64,000 nt of DNA from Agapetus fuscipes (GCA_951799405.1 OX637359.1:2042201-2106200); one strand, 5' to 3'. Positions 47,624-57,756 are shown, counted from the first letter of the stretch. Notes: a model not told the origin generated them from the letters alone. Numbers and translations are program-made.

Positions 47624-50442
47624 ATGGCTGTGTATTTGTCATTATACTATCAGAATGCACGAGGATTACGAACGAAGCTACAAACTTTCTTTGAAAATGT
47701 ATCTTGCAATGAGTATGACATTATATGCATAGCGGAGACCTGGCTTACCCCTAGTATTTTTAACGGAGAGTTGCTGGATGATCGATATAATGTATATAGG
47801 AATGATAGAGATTTGATCTCCACCGGAAAACTTTCTGGTGGTGGGGTTCTGGTTGCTGTCAGAAAGACTTTTAGTTCGTGCATCTGTGGCACCTGGACTC
47901 ACGCAGAAGAGAATCTCTGGATTAGGATCAAGTCTCCATCATCTAAAAGATCTATAAATGTGGTTTTATCTTATCTCCCAAATGGCTCCTCAAATTTTAG
48001 CCAAATATCTACCCTTTTCGACCTAATCTCAGATGTAATGCTATCGGACCCAGATGACATTTATATTGTTCTAGGAGATTATAATCTTCCTTCTATTAGT
48101 TGGTCTAATTCTTCATATGGAAACCATTTAGAACCCTTTGGTGATAACATTCAAATACTCTCTACAATAAATGATTTTTATCTCTAAATAACCTATTTCA
48201 GTTTAATTCTTTCCAAAACTCAAATAATCGAATCCTAGATTTAATATTTTTAAATATACCTTGTATAGTTGCTCAAAGCGACTCGCCATTGACAAATGTT
48301 GACCCTCATCACGTCCCTGTAACTTTATCTTTTGCGTACCAGACATCTGTAAAATCAACTAGAGCTCCACCCAGATACTCAAAGCTTTTCAACAAAGCTG
48401 ATTACAATATCATTTGTGAAAGACTTTCTCAAGTGAATTGGGTGAATGAACTTTCATACCGTGACACAGAATCTGCAACCTTACATTTTTACTCCATTAT
48501 TGACTCCATCATCGAAAGTTATATTCCATCTGTTTTAATTAAGAATCAGCCAAATTTCCCCATGTGGTACTCTAGCTCGCTCATAAAACTGATAGCCGAA
48601 AAGAAGAGAATACATAAAAGGTGGAAAATTTGTGGAAATCCTCTTGATTACCTGTCTTTTACAACCCTAAGGAAGCGTCAGAAGACAATCGAAAAGCAAT
48701 GCCGTAGGAATTTCTTGCAGACAACAGAAAACTCCATAAAAATTAATCCTTGTCAATTTTGGAAATACGCAAAGTCTAAACGTAACCATCAAGATATTCC
48801 TGATGAAGTTTTTTTCGGTAAAAATAAATTCACCAACGGTTTGTCCATATGTAATGCATTTAATGATTATTTTCACTCAAGCTTTGAAGAACCTTTTCCT
48901 ATTAATAATACCTCTAATGCTGTACAAAATAGTCTTTGTGATATACACTCGATTACCGTGGATAAATCTGATGTCTGTAAGCGTCTAGTTAGTGTTGACC
49001 TAAATAAAGGGTCGGGGTCCGATGGCATCCCTCCCCTGTTCATATCCAAATGTGCAAAACAACTATCCATCCCAATTACTATATTATTTAAATTATCACT
49101 GGCGGAATGTACTTTTCCGACTTCCTGGAAAAGAGCTTTCATTACTCCAATTTTCAAATCTGACAACAAAAATGATATAGCTAATTATCGTCCAATTTCA
49201 AAACTACCAATTTTTAGCAAGGTTTTTGAAAAAATTGTCTATGATCAACTATATGCAGCAGTTCGCCCCCACATAATTAATCAACAACATGGCTTTATCA
49301 GCAAGAAATCCACTGAAACAAATCTGAGCGAATTTACAAGTCACATTTATGAAGCGTTTAGAGTAAAGGGTCAAGTTGATGCAATATACACCGATTTCTC
49401 TAAAGCTTTCGACAAAATTGACCACAACTTTCTCATAAGAAAATTAGGCGACCTTGGTGTGCATGGCGATCTTCTACGCTGGGTATCTTCTTACCGAAAA
49501 AATAGAACACAGGCAGTGGCTATTAAGGGATACATCTCAAATTTTCTTCCAGTATCATCTGGAGTACCTCAGGGTTCCCATCTCGGCCCTCTCTTGTTTG
49601 TTCTTTTTCTAAATGACATAACATCTTATATTAAACACTCCGAAATATTATTATATGCAGATGATGCTAAAATTTTCAAAAATATCAATTCCCCCATCGA
49701 CTGCGCCTTACTACAGGAGGATCTTGAGTGTTTACAGATGTATTGCATCAATAACAATATATCCATTAATATTAGCAAGTGTAGTGTTGTCTCTTTCTGT
49801 AGAAATAATCATGTTGTTTTCCACGAATATAAATTAAAAAATTTACCTCTTCCCAGAACCAATTTAATTAAAGATTTAGGGGTATTTCTAGATAGTAAGC
49901 TTAATTTTCAAGCTCACATATCCTCTACAGTCAAAAAGTCCCTGAGCATGTTAGGATATGTCCTACGATTATGCAAAGAATTTACCTCGTTAGATGTTTT
50001 CAAATTGACTTATAACGCTTTTGTTAGATCTCGCTTGGAATACTGTTCAGTCATTTGGAATCCACATTATAAAGTCTACATAACACAAATAGAAAGAGTG
50101 CAGAAGAAATTTTTAAGATACTTAAATTTCAGAAATCACCATTATCTTGACTACGCATCTTCATGTAGCCTATACTCCACTCAAACTCTTGAAACCCGTA
50201 GATCATATAGAGATGCACTATTTCTATACAAAATTTTAAACAATCAAATTGACTCGCCATATTTGCTTGACAGGATAAAAATAAATGTACCTAATAGGAT
50301 TTTCCGTGAAAAGATCCTCTTTTATATTGGCATCTCCAGGACAAGCTACCTTCAGAATTCCTTTGTAGAGCGTGCATGCACTGTCTACAACAAGCAATTG
50401 AAGCATTTCGACCCCTTTGCCCCTGACAGTATGGAGTTTTGA
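47624..50442 (+). pseudogene. LINE element 3 ORF2 (endonuclease-reverse transcriptase), single frameshift
   Basis: Starts MAVYLSLYYQNARGLRTK. Endonuclease motifs: QNARG, AETWL, GGGVLVAV, YIVLGDYNLPSISW. At 48182-48187 the first frame stops (TAA). A one-base loss near 48180 moves the reading to the next frame, which continues LNNLFQFNSFQNSN, ILDLIFLN and DPHHVPV. RT motifs: GSGSDGIPPL, ANYRPISKLP, YTDFSKAFDKIDH, SGVPQGSHLGPLLF and catalytic YADD near 49655. The C-terminus ends HFDPFAPDSMEF. Both catalytic domains are otherwise complete; without the lesion the product would be about 940 residues. Probably immobile in cis. Confidence 0.85.
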
Positions 50443-50905
50443 AGCATTTTTTTGTCACTGCTAAGCTTTAGGTTTTTATACACTATGCATACATTTATTT
50501 ATTTTTACTGATTCTTGTTTCTTTTTTTCTGCTGTTATGCTTATTTTGTCATACTTATATATTATTATCTGTTACACTACACATTTTTTGTTTTTGTTCT
50601 TCTTGATTCTTTTTTCTGCTGTTTATACTTATTTTAATATACCTGTATACTATATCTTACACTATGTATTTATGTTTTTGCTGCTTCTTTGTTTCTTTTT
50701 TCTGCTTTTATGTGTTTTATATGTTTGCTAAATCTTACACTATGTATTTATGCTTTTGCTGCTTCAAGTTGTTTTCTGCTCATACATGTTTTATCTTGTT
50801 TTTGACTTAGTTTTCTTTTAATTTATTATTTTTCTTCTTTGGTTTTTTCTATGCTCTTATGTATCATATATTGTATTTTATTCATAAATTAATAAAAACT
50901 GTTTG

Positions 50906-50929
50906 AAAAAAAAAAAAAAAAAAAAAAAA
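50906..50929 (+). repeat. Poly(A) tail of LINE element 3
   Basis: 24 consecutive A. Confidence 0.95.
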
Positions 50930-50973
50930 CAGAGCCCGTGAAATATCTCTCCAGCATCAATAAAACAGTATTT

Positions 50974-51218
50974 ATCTATAATCTAAGTTGCAAAGATATA
51001 TTAACATTTAAAGCTCACATCGAATGCATGCCCACAAACAGACACGTGTAGTTCGCGTTTACAAATGCTGAATGTGTACTTACAAGTAAAACCCAAACCT
51101 CAAATGAACATAAGCCCTACAACCGACCTTCCCTGACACAGGGCTAACATAGGCAAAGTGAACCATTTTTTTACAGTATGGGTGGTCAGCCTCATTCCAA
51201 CCTATAAGTCAAGGAATA
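50974..51218 (-). mobile_element. RepA copy, ATTATAG subfamily, small deletion
   Basis: TATCTATAATCTAAGTTGCA through ACAACCGACCTTCCCTGACA to CAACCTATAAGTCAAGGAA. The TTTTGCCGACC stretch is shortened. Confidence 0.85.
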
Positions 51219-51535
51219 AATCAATAAAATATTATTTAAATCTACGAAATTTCAGTACTCCAAAGACAAGCTGGAACACTTGAAATGCCGCGTAAAATAT
51301 TTAACAACCGGTGTAAGGGTTGACTTTGAATAAGGGGGCATACAAAGAGGCAGGTGGAGGGCTCGAGGGTGCTTCGTAAACATTCGTACAGACCCGAAGG
51401 CACTTAGGCGTTCGGTTAATTGTGGCGAGGCAGCAGCAAGCATTCTCTAGGGGCCGCCTTCACCGGATCCTCAACAGAATCGAATGCCAATAAAGTAACG
51501 AGACATTATATTGTATGTTGAAAAAAACTTTTAAT
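51219..51535. other. Unassigned interval, GC-richer
   Basis: AGGCAGGTGGAGGGCTCGAG, then CAGACCCGAAGGCACTTAGG, then AATGCCAATAAAGTAACG, which could be the 3' end of an unlisted LINE with a polyadenylation-like signal. No convincing protein. Confidence 0.35.
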
Positions 51536-51755
51536 CATTTGAGATTCATATTAAATGCATTCCCACAAGCAGACATGCATAATTTCGCGCTTACACATGC
51601 CGCATGTGGACCTACAATATAAAAAACCCCAACTCAAATGCACATAAGCCCTGCAACTCTTGCCGACCTTCCCTGAAGCAGGGGTGACATTGGCAAAGTG
51701 AACCATTTTTACAGTATGGGTGGTCAGTCGCATACCAACCTATCAGTCAAGGAAG
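51536..51755 (-). mobile_element. RepA copy, tail missing
   Basis: ATCATTTGAGATTCATATTA through CCTGAAGCAGGGGTGACATT to CAACCTATCAGTCAAGGAA. Confidence 0.82.
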
Positions 51756-51784
51756 GATAAAAGAAAAACAGCTTTGTTTTCGAT

Positions 51785-51860
51785 TACGTGAGTATATTTA
51801 TTTTTATACCACAACCGGTTTCCCAAACATCTGTTTGCATCGTCAGGTGGTTCAATTAAT
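51785..51860 (-). ncRNA. Best hammerhead-like core (H5)
   Basis: Minus strand: CTGACGA (51840-51846), UG, stem II CAAAC/GTTTG closed by AGAT, G, GAAA, then stem III ACC/GGT with loop GGTTGT, followed by A (GTA cleavage triplet). Within 40 bases it has the conserved CUGANGA and GAAA boxes, stem II, a three-pair stem III and a permitted cleavage site. Stem I is the weak point: flanks CCAC and TATAAAAA do not pair obviously. Activity is not shown. Confidence 0.5.
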
Positions 51861-51968
51861 ACTTAATATTAATTGTTTACTACTATTGTAATTGTGTTTT
51901 GTTAAATTCAAAATGTTCATCAACTGACATTCTTTGTTCGAAAAGAATTTGAAGAACGGAATAAAACA

Positions 51969-52433
51969 TAGTAGAGCTGTGGTTCCCAAACTATGGTACG
52001 CGTACCACCAGTGGTACGCGACGCTTCTTAAGGTGGTACGCAAGCAGCCATGGCCATAGGAAATACATAGTAAATAATAAGATAAAACGTTTTTCAATTT
52101 CGCGCGTTCCGGCGCTCGAGGGGTTTAAGTTAAGTACAACTGAGCCAAATATTTCCTCGTTTGTTTCGAACATGCAGCACCATTTTTCAGACTAAGACAG
52201 GCCTGTCCCGCTACAATTACAAAAATACTAATGTTGGACACCCCTGCACTAAGAGTATTGTATTTTTTTCTATAATAAATAAATAAGCATAATATTTTCA
52301 TTAACAGTTGCAGTTTTTATTACTTTACCATTTGAATGATTTTTTTAACTGTTGCACTTCAGTGGTACGTCACTGATTTATAATTTCATTAGTGGTACGC
52401 GAAATTAAAAGTTTGGGAACCACTGTAGTAGAG
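51969..52433. mobile_element. hAT-type MITE with 8-bp target duplication
   Basis: Element 51977-52425 with ends CTGTGGTTCCCAAACT and AGTTTGGGAACCACTG (complement CAGTGGTTCCCAAACT). TAGTAGAG at 51969-51976 is repeated at 52426-52433. An 8-bp duplication and CAGNGGTTC ends are standard for hAT. Multiple GGTACGCG motifs lie near both ends. Non-coding, 449 bp. An internal segment near 52198-52257 with CAGGCCTGTCC...GGACACCCCTG may be a second, smaller hAT insertion. Confidence 0.8.
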
Positions 52434-52814
52434 TATTAACAGCCGATCCATTTTATATGAAACAACAGTCAGCTGTTCATGCATCGCCATGTTTTATTCC
52501 GTTCTATCTTCAAATACGTAAAGTAAGATTTACCGACGGCCATCGACTCTCCCACTGCAGTTCCTTAAATGCTAAAGTTCCGTGTGAGAGAGCTGGGATT
52601 CGATCCCCAACAAAGGTTTTAAAAAACAGTTTTACATTTCGTTGGTAATTTTAAGCTCGAAATCAAAACACAAACAATGCTAAATTAAGGAGCTAGGAAG
52701 TACTCACTATATAATCTATAATCCAAGTTGCAAGGATGTATTCATTTGAATCTCTCAAATGTATACAAACAAACACGTGTAGTTCGCGCTTACAAATGCT
52801 GAATGGGTACTTAC

Positions 52815-53380
52815 CAGTGGCGAAGGGTGCCATACAAGCCGATTCCCATCGGTTTCCCGTTTAAAATGAGGCAAAAATGGTAATAAAGTAGACTGCATAG
52901 TAGTCCGGTCGATAGCTCAGGTGGTAGAGTGCTTGCATTCCATGCCGAAAGCTCGGGTTCGAATCCCACCGAGGGTGTCAGAAATGATTTCCCGTTTCGG
53001 TGTTTATTTCAAACCCCAAAATAAAAATACCGGCAAGGTTTACTCAGCCTTCACAAGAAATGAGTACCAGCACCCTCGGGAGCTGGGAACCCTCCACTTC
53101 AACTGAAGTGGTTGGCGTAAGGCCGGCCCCCTTACCTGTAAAAATAAATAGGTTCAACTCGCCACATGCGACCCCTTCGGGGATAACGCGGCAAGAAGTT
53201 ACACTATATGTGTAGCTTAGTTGCGTTTTTTTGCGTTGCATGGTTTCAATGGGGAAAAAATACGTATTGTTTCTTTGGTTTTAAATGTATTTTTTTACTT
53301 TGTTCCTATATTTTTTAACAACTTTGTTACATCATTTCAAAAGGGAAGCTGATGGGAACCGGCTTGCCCCTTCGCCACTG
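52815..53380. mobile_element. M7 hAT-type MITE, 8-bp target duplication, carrying S1
   Basis: Ends CAGTGGCGAAGGGTGCCATA and the complement of CAGTGGCGAAGGGGCAAGCC. GTACTTAC is duplicated (52807-52814 and 53381-53388). About 325 of its 566 bp are an S1 SINE, so without S1 the element is about 240 bp. Confidence 0.8.
52905..53229 (+). mobile_element. S1 tRNA-SINE, full-length, near consensus
   Basis: tRNA-like head CCGGTCGATAGCTCAGGTGG (box A), GAGTGCTTGCATTCCATGCC, GCTCGGGTTCGAATCCCACC (box B). The body: CGTTTCGGTGTTTATTTCAA, GGCAAGGTTTACTCAGCCTT, CCTCGGGAGCTGGGAACCCT, GGCCGGCCCCCTTACCTGTA, ACCCCTTCGGGGATAACGCG. The end is TTACACTATATGTGTAGCTT, AGTTGCG. Heads of this kind give SINEs their internal pol III promoter. 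No LINE-type tail repeat was seen, so how its RNA is recognised is unclear. Confidence 0.88.
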
Positions 53381-53486
53381 GTACTTACAAATAAAATCCA
53401 AACCTCAAATGAACATAAGCCCTACAACTTTTGCCGACCTTCCCTGACACAGGGGTGACATTGGAAAAGTGAACCATTTTTTACAC

Positions 53487-53620
53487 TAACTTTAACTAAA
53501 GTGGTTGGCATAAAACCGGCCACCTTACCTGTAAAAATAAATATGTTCCACTTGCCACATGCGGCCCCTTCCGAAAAACGCGGTAAGAAGTTACACTACA
53601 TGTGCAGCTTAGTAGCGTTA
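53487..53620 (+). mobile_element. S1 3' fragment
   Basis: ACTAAAGTGGTTGGCATAAA, CACCTTACCTGTAAAAATAA, AGTTACACTACATGTGCAGC. Confidence 0.7.
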
Positions 53621-53936
53621 ATTTAGAACGTTACCCTGTTACTCTCATTTCTTTATTTGCACACCTTTCTTTTACTTCCATTACATCTTTCGGAATATTA
53701 CTACCTTATTCGGAAAACGAACCCCTTTAATGTTTTTTTTTTGTTTTTAGTCCCCACTTTCGTTGTAACTTTATGGACTATTACTCTTAAGTAATTTGTT
53801 TTACATCAAAATACAAGAAATACATTTTTGTTTTTCATTTTAGATTTGAATACATCTGAGACGCTGAATGTGAGTAGGTACAAAACTATTTTCCTTTTTT
53901 TTTTTAGCTTTCATACAAGGAAAGTGTGAATTGAAA
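53621..53936. other. Unassigned AT-rich interval
   Basis: No gene or known repeat seen. Confidence 0.45.
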
Positions 53937-54130
53937 AAGAGGGAAGGGACGACCGAGAAAAGTATGGAGTGATCAGATTGAGGAGATTGTGAAAGAATGG
54001 GATATACAAAGTGAGCGTAAAAGAATAAAATGCATTAAAAATGTGATGGATATGAATGAATTGAAAGAGGTAGGTATGTAAGGATAGGAAAAAATGGAGG
54101 CAGCTCTGCAGAGGCTCTGGCCACAATGGC
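53937..54130 (+). pseudogene. LINE-R-like polymerase C-terminus, frameshifted
   Basis: RGKGRPRKVWSDQIEEIVKE, WDIQSERKRIKCIKNVMDMN, ELKEV; an extra GGTA near 54070 then shifts the frame, after which CKDRKKWRQLCRGSGH is readable. Closest to the 9.75-kb copy. No RepA follows it. Confidence 0.65.
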
Positions 54131-54254
54131 GACAGAGTTACAGTTACAGTTACATTATATTTCCCATACAAATTGTAAGGAGCACACTTGAATGTCCGAT
54201 CAGCTGTTCTGTCACGACCATTTTGGATCACTTTGTCCTTGTGCAATCTGTTGA

Positions 54255-54310
54255 TGCCCATTTCTACGATGGGCTTCTTCAGCGTGAAGTATGATGATGA
54301 ACATGATCTT
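54255..54310 (-). mobile_element. H4 fragment, core broken
   Basis: GCCCATTTCTACGATGGGCT, then TCTTCAGCGTGAAG. On the minus strand CTGAAGA and stem CCCAT/ATGGGC remain, but the GAAAC box is gone. Confidence 0.45.
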
Positions 54311-54701
54311 GATGAGAACTGTCATGATCAAGCCTAAAACTTGTATTCAAGGAATATTATTACATATTTTTAATGGCTGGTGACTGTGAATATTCATTTT
54401 AAAACTTAAAAAAGTTTTACGCAGAACAAGTATTCTTTATCAAAACACTGTTTTATTTTTATTTTAAAAAAACATATTTTACAAAAAATTAAACCACATA
54501 AAACATGCCTCATACAAAAAATAACAAAAAGAGTGACTGAGAAATTTTCTCACTAAAAACCCCCCGAGCGACACAATATAAAGGGGTCCTTGCGACCCGG
54601 AGTACACACAAAAAAAATAGCTTTATTATACAGAGGTGTAAATTTACGTAAGCAAAGAGACGTAAAGTAGTGGGAAGTCTGCGGAACTCGGTTCCATGAT
54701 A
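54311..54701. other. Mostly unassigned; H tail at about 54440-54490
   Basis: AAAACACTGTTTTATTTTTA matches the complement of the H tail (AAAATAAAACAGTGTTT). The rest is not recognised. Confidence 0.4.
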
Positions 54702-54748
54702 GAACGACACAATGACAAAACGACACGTGACTCTAACAAGTTAGCACA
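54702..54748 (+). repeat. GACA-type cryptic minisatellite piece
   Basis: GAACGACACAATGACAAAAC, then GACACGTGAC. Same motif as 55067-55165. Confidence 0.5.
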
Positions 54749-54752
54749 CTAG

Positions 54753-55060
54753 CAACGCAACCAGGCTACGCATAAAGTGTAACTTATTGTCGCGTTTTAA
54801 GCGAAGCGGTCGCATTTGGCGAGGGGAAACTATTTTTTTTACTGGTAAGGGGATGGCCTTACTCCAACCACTTTAGTTGAAGTGGAGGTTTCTCAAATCC
54901 CGAGGTGGCACGTACTAATTTCTTGTGAAGGCTGAGTAACTTGCGCGGTTATTTTATTTTTGGGTTTTCAAATAAACATCAAAACGGGAAATAACTTCTG
55001 ACACCCTCGGTGGGTTTCCAACGTAAGTTGTCGGCATGGACCAACTGAGCTATTAAGTGG
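54753..55060 (-). mobile_element. S1 tRNA-SINE, diverged
   Basis: Complement: AGGCTACGCATAAAGTGTAA, CTTGTGAAGGCTGAGTAACT, CACCCTCGGTGGGTTTCCAA, ACCAACTGAGCTATTAAG. The B-box is damaged. Confidence 0.75.
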
Positions 55061-55061
55061 A

Positions 55062-55195
55062 CAGTTTCATGATAGAACGACACATGACAGAGCTACACAT
55101 GACAGAACGACACATGACAGATCAACACGTGACAGAACATAACAATAAAAGGACATTACATGACAAAACATCACATTAAAGTAATCAGTGTCTCA
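55062..55195 (+). repeat. GACA-type minisatellite
   Basis: Imperfect units of about 15 bp: GAACGACACATGACA, GAGCTACACATGACA, GAACGACACATGACA, GATCAACACGTGACA, then more decayed units. Confidence 0.65.
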
Positions 55196-55219
55196 AAACA
55201 CAGCGCAACGCAAGACACT

Positions 55220-55375
55220 CGACAGCACTGCGCAGCTAACGGCCTTGCAACTGGACAAGGACCACTGCCACATCACCAACACCTTTGCGGCACTATAACA
55301 AGTGTAATAGACCCCTAGAGTCGCTTGAATCTAGGGAGTCTCCCGCACAGGCTTTCTTAAAAAAGAAAAAAAAAT
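55220..55375 (+). mobile_element. S3 repeat with A-rich tail
   Basis: CTGCCACATCACCAACACCT, GCGGCACTATAACAAGTGTA, GAATCTAGGGAGTCTCCCGC, AGGCTTTCTTAAAAAAGAAA. This is the copy with the clearest A-rich 3' end. Confidence 0.6.
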
Positions 55376-55384
55376 CACATGTGA

Positions 55385-55520
55385 TATTTTTTCATGTGCC
55401 GTTTATGGTATGTTCTGTTACAGGTATATGATGTTTTGTTTTATGATGTTCTGTCCTTGTGTTGTTTTGTCATAGTGATATATTTTCTGTGTCGTTTTGT
55501 CACTGTGCCATTCAAACTTG
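55385..55520 (-). repeat. GACA-type minisatellite, inverted
   Basis: ATGTGCCGTTTATGGTATGT, then GATGTTCTGTCCTTGTGTTG and TTTTGTCATAGTG: the complement of the 55062 array. S3 lies between the two. Confidence 0.5.
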
Positions 55521-55856
55521 TCACCGCGGAGCTCTCGGGTAGAGGAAAGCATAAAGTGAAAAAAAAAATGTAACTCAGCAGAAAAAGTAGCGCTTAAAAA
55601 AATATTACTAGGAAATTCCTACTTGCTTTATATTTGTTTTATTTTTCTTTAAACAGAGTTGGTGTACGGTTTTATATTATCATTTTTTTGTTTGGATTTA
55701 GTGGTTCACGCTTCAGACTTGCAATCGGAAGGACGTGGGGTCAATTTTCGGTAGAGTACAAAAAAATCATTTTATTTTCAAAAATATTCAATTCAAAATA
55801 ATGTGCTTTACAAAATACCAAAGAACCATGTAGCCTGACAGTAATTAGAATGGGTG

Positions 55857-56092
55857 ACATCCCGGCGGAGCACAAAAAAATTACCATTTATATTTTCAAT
55901 TTTGTTTGGGTTGAAAAATTCACAAACCTTTACCAAAGACCGGTCATCAAAAGGTTCATCCAGCCTTAAAGCAACTGGGTCTTGCTTGAGGATTGGCGCT
56001 TTCTTAAGCGATGGTCAAGCTAGCAGAGCGCTCTTGAGGTGTGATTCACACAAAAACAGCACTCACCAAATGATTCATCCTGATATTTCTTT
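55857..56092 (+). mobile_element. S2 SINE, head mostly missing
   Basis: CATCCCGGCGGAGCACAAAA, GTTTGGGTTGAAAAATTCAC, GGTCATCAAAAGGTTCATCC, AGCGCTCTTGAGGTGTGATT. Confidence 0.75.
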
Positions 56093-56156
56093 ATTTTTCC
56101 ATTATAATGTACCAGAGCTTATGTTCTTTCGTGATTGGATTTTTATTTCGCAAGTG

Positions 56157-56660
56157 ACCGGTCCGTAGCTCAGTGGTAACACTGCGGACTCTGAATGGGA
56201 AGGTTGTGGGTTCGATTCCCGGCGGATCACAAAAAATATACCATTTATATTTTCAAATTTGCTCTTTGCCGGGTTGAAAAATTCATAAAACCTTTACCAA
56301 TGACCGGTCACCAAAGGTCCATCCAGCCTTACAGCAACTGGGTCTTGCTTGAGAATTGGCGCTTTGTAGCGACGACGATCAAGCTCGTAAAAAGGTCGAT
56401 AGCTCAATTGGTAGAATGCTTGCATTCCATGCCGAGAGCAAGGGTTCGATCTCAAAGGTTTACTCAGCCTTCACAAAGAAATGAGAACCAGCCCCCCCCC
56501 CCCCGGGAGTTGGGAAACCCCCACTTCAACTGAAAGTGGTTGGTGTGAGGCCGGCCCCCTTACCTGTAAAAAATAAATAGGTCCCGAAGCGCCACATGCG
56601 ACCCCTTCGGGGATAACGCAGGCAAGAAGTTATATTACACTATATGTGTAGCTTAGTTGC
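56157..56660 (+). mobile_element. S2-S1 dimeric tRNA-SINE, full-length
   Basis: S2 (56157-56392): GACCGGTCCGTAGCTCAGTG, GGTTGTGGGTTCGATTCCCG, ending GACGATCAAGCTCGTAAAAA. S1 (56393-56660): GGTCGATAGCTCAATTGGTA, GAGCAAGGGTTCGATCTC, a short body starting AAGGTTTACTCAGCC, ending TATGTGTAGCTTAGTTGCG. In both this copy and 26904-27151, S1 jumps from the B-box straight to AAGGTTTACTCAGCC, so the dimer has its own shortened S1. Poly(C) of 13 at 56492-56504. Confidence 0.82.
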
Positions 56661-56668
56661 GAAAAAAA

Positions 56669-56756
56669 ACATGTGGCATGTGTAAGCGCCTGCTTGTGGG
56701 CATGCATAAAATATGGATCCAAATTTTTGATACATCTTCGCAACATAGAATATAAA
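56669..56756 (+). mobile_element. RepA 3' fragment
   Basis: ACATGTGGCATGTGTAAGCG, then CCTGCTTGTGGGCATGCATA, then CTTCGCAACATAGAATATA. Confidence 0.55.
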
Positions 56757-57131
56757 TGAACGGACAGTTTTGTGCGATATAGTAAAATCTGATTTTCTGA
56801 AATTTCATAATTTTCATATTGTTGCCTACCCCAGCTTGAAATGCAATGCACGTCCCTGGTTCCATGTAGGTATTTGTTTGTATGTATGTATGTATGAGTA
56901 TTACGTAATTTATGAGCAAGTGTGTGTTTCTGGGCGCAGAGCTACAATTAAACTGAAATGTTTAATTTATTATATTGCTCCCATATGGGTATTTGTAGTA
57001 AATCAACCAGAAAATAATAGTATACATTATGTTCATGTATGCAGAGATTTTTTTTAAATGATTATTATTATTATTACATACATGCAGATACTTTTTATGA
57101 ATTAAAAGGTTCCTTTGCTTATTTACCAAAA
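56757..57131. other. Unassigned interval
   Basis: No recognised gene. Includes GTATGTATGTATGTATGAG and (ATT)n at 57063-57075. Confidence 0.45.
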
Positions 57132-57195
57132 ACAAAAAATGGCGGTTGATCTGTAATGTTGGCGGCTACAAGATAATGAATTATCAATGTACATT
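57132..57195 (+). pseudogene. LINE-R last codons, fragment
   Basis: KKWRLICNVGGYKIMNYQ, matching the LINE-R end (KKWRLICN). The stop is lost. Confidence 0.45.
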
Positions 57196-57244
57196 TTCAC
57201 ATGTTTGTGTACTGTGTTTCATTGAAGCTTCCTTCGTTTGTTCT

Positions 57245-57330
57245 CTGTTTACCCAGCTTTAATTTATTGTAAAGGCTAAGTAAACCTTGTCTTTATTTTG
57301 ATTTTTTGTTTTGAAATGTACAAACGAAAA
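57245..57330 (-). mobile_element. S1 fragment, decayed
   Basis: AAAGGCTAAGTAAACCTTGT, then TTTATTTTGATTTTTTGTTT and GAAATG resemble the S1 middle in complement. Confidence 0.35.
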
Positions 57331-57371
57331 TGGATATAATAATATCAGGCGCGTGCATAGGGTATAGGCAA

Positions 57372-57756
57372 TCTATAATCTAAGTTGCAAGGATATATTC
57401 ATTCAAAGCTCTCAGATGTATGCCCACAAACAAACACGTGTAGTTCGCGCTCACAAATGCTGATTGTGCACTTACAAATAAAATTCAAACCTCAAATGAA
57501 CATAAGCCCCACAACTTTTGCCGACCTTCCCTGAAACAGGGGTGACACTGGCAAAGTGAACCATTTTTTACAGTATGGGGGGTCAGCCTCATACCAACCT
57601 ATAAGTCAAGGAATATGAATAATAAATTACATTTAAATATAAAAAATAACAAAACCTTAAAAAGAAATCTATACAAAAAAAAGTCAAAAATTTATTATGC
57701 AAAAAATGTAGCAAACTAATAAACCAACATTACAAATCAGCATTGCAGATTAGCCG
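57372..57756 (-). mobile_element. LINE-R 3' end: RepA plus 3'UTR plus last codons
   Basis: ATCTATAATCTAAGTTGCAA through CAACCTATAAGTCAAGGAAT (RepA), then ATGAATAATAAATTACATTT and CATTGCAGATTAGCCGCC at the LINE-R stop region. Very similar to 6331-6771 and to the complement of 62678-63090. Confidence 0.8.

Larger units (their letters stand above)
46230..50929 (+). mobile_element. LINE element 3 (Jockey/CR1-type), near-complete, poly(A) tail
   Basis: Leader (boundary at about 46230 uncertain), ORF1 46540-47565, a 58-bp spacer, ORF2 47624-50442 with one frameshift, a T-rich 3'UTR with imperfect repeats of TTACACTATGTATTTATG-type sequence, AATAAA-like AATAAAAACTG, and 24 A at 50906-50929. No target-site duplication identified. 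Little decay, so probably young. Confidence 0.85.
52712..53487 (-). mobile_element. RepA copy split by a hAT MITE
   Basis: RepA pieces 52712-52814 (ATAATCTATAATCCAAGTTG to GTACTTAC) and 53381-53487 (GTACTTACAAATAAAATCCA to GAACCATTTTTTAC). GTACTTAC is normal RepA sequence and is present once on each side. Confidence 0.8.
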
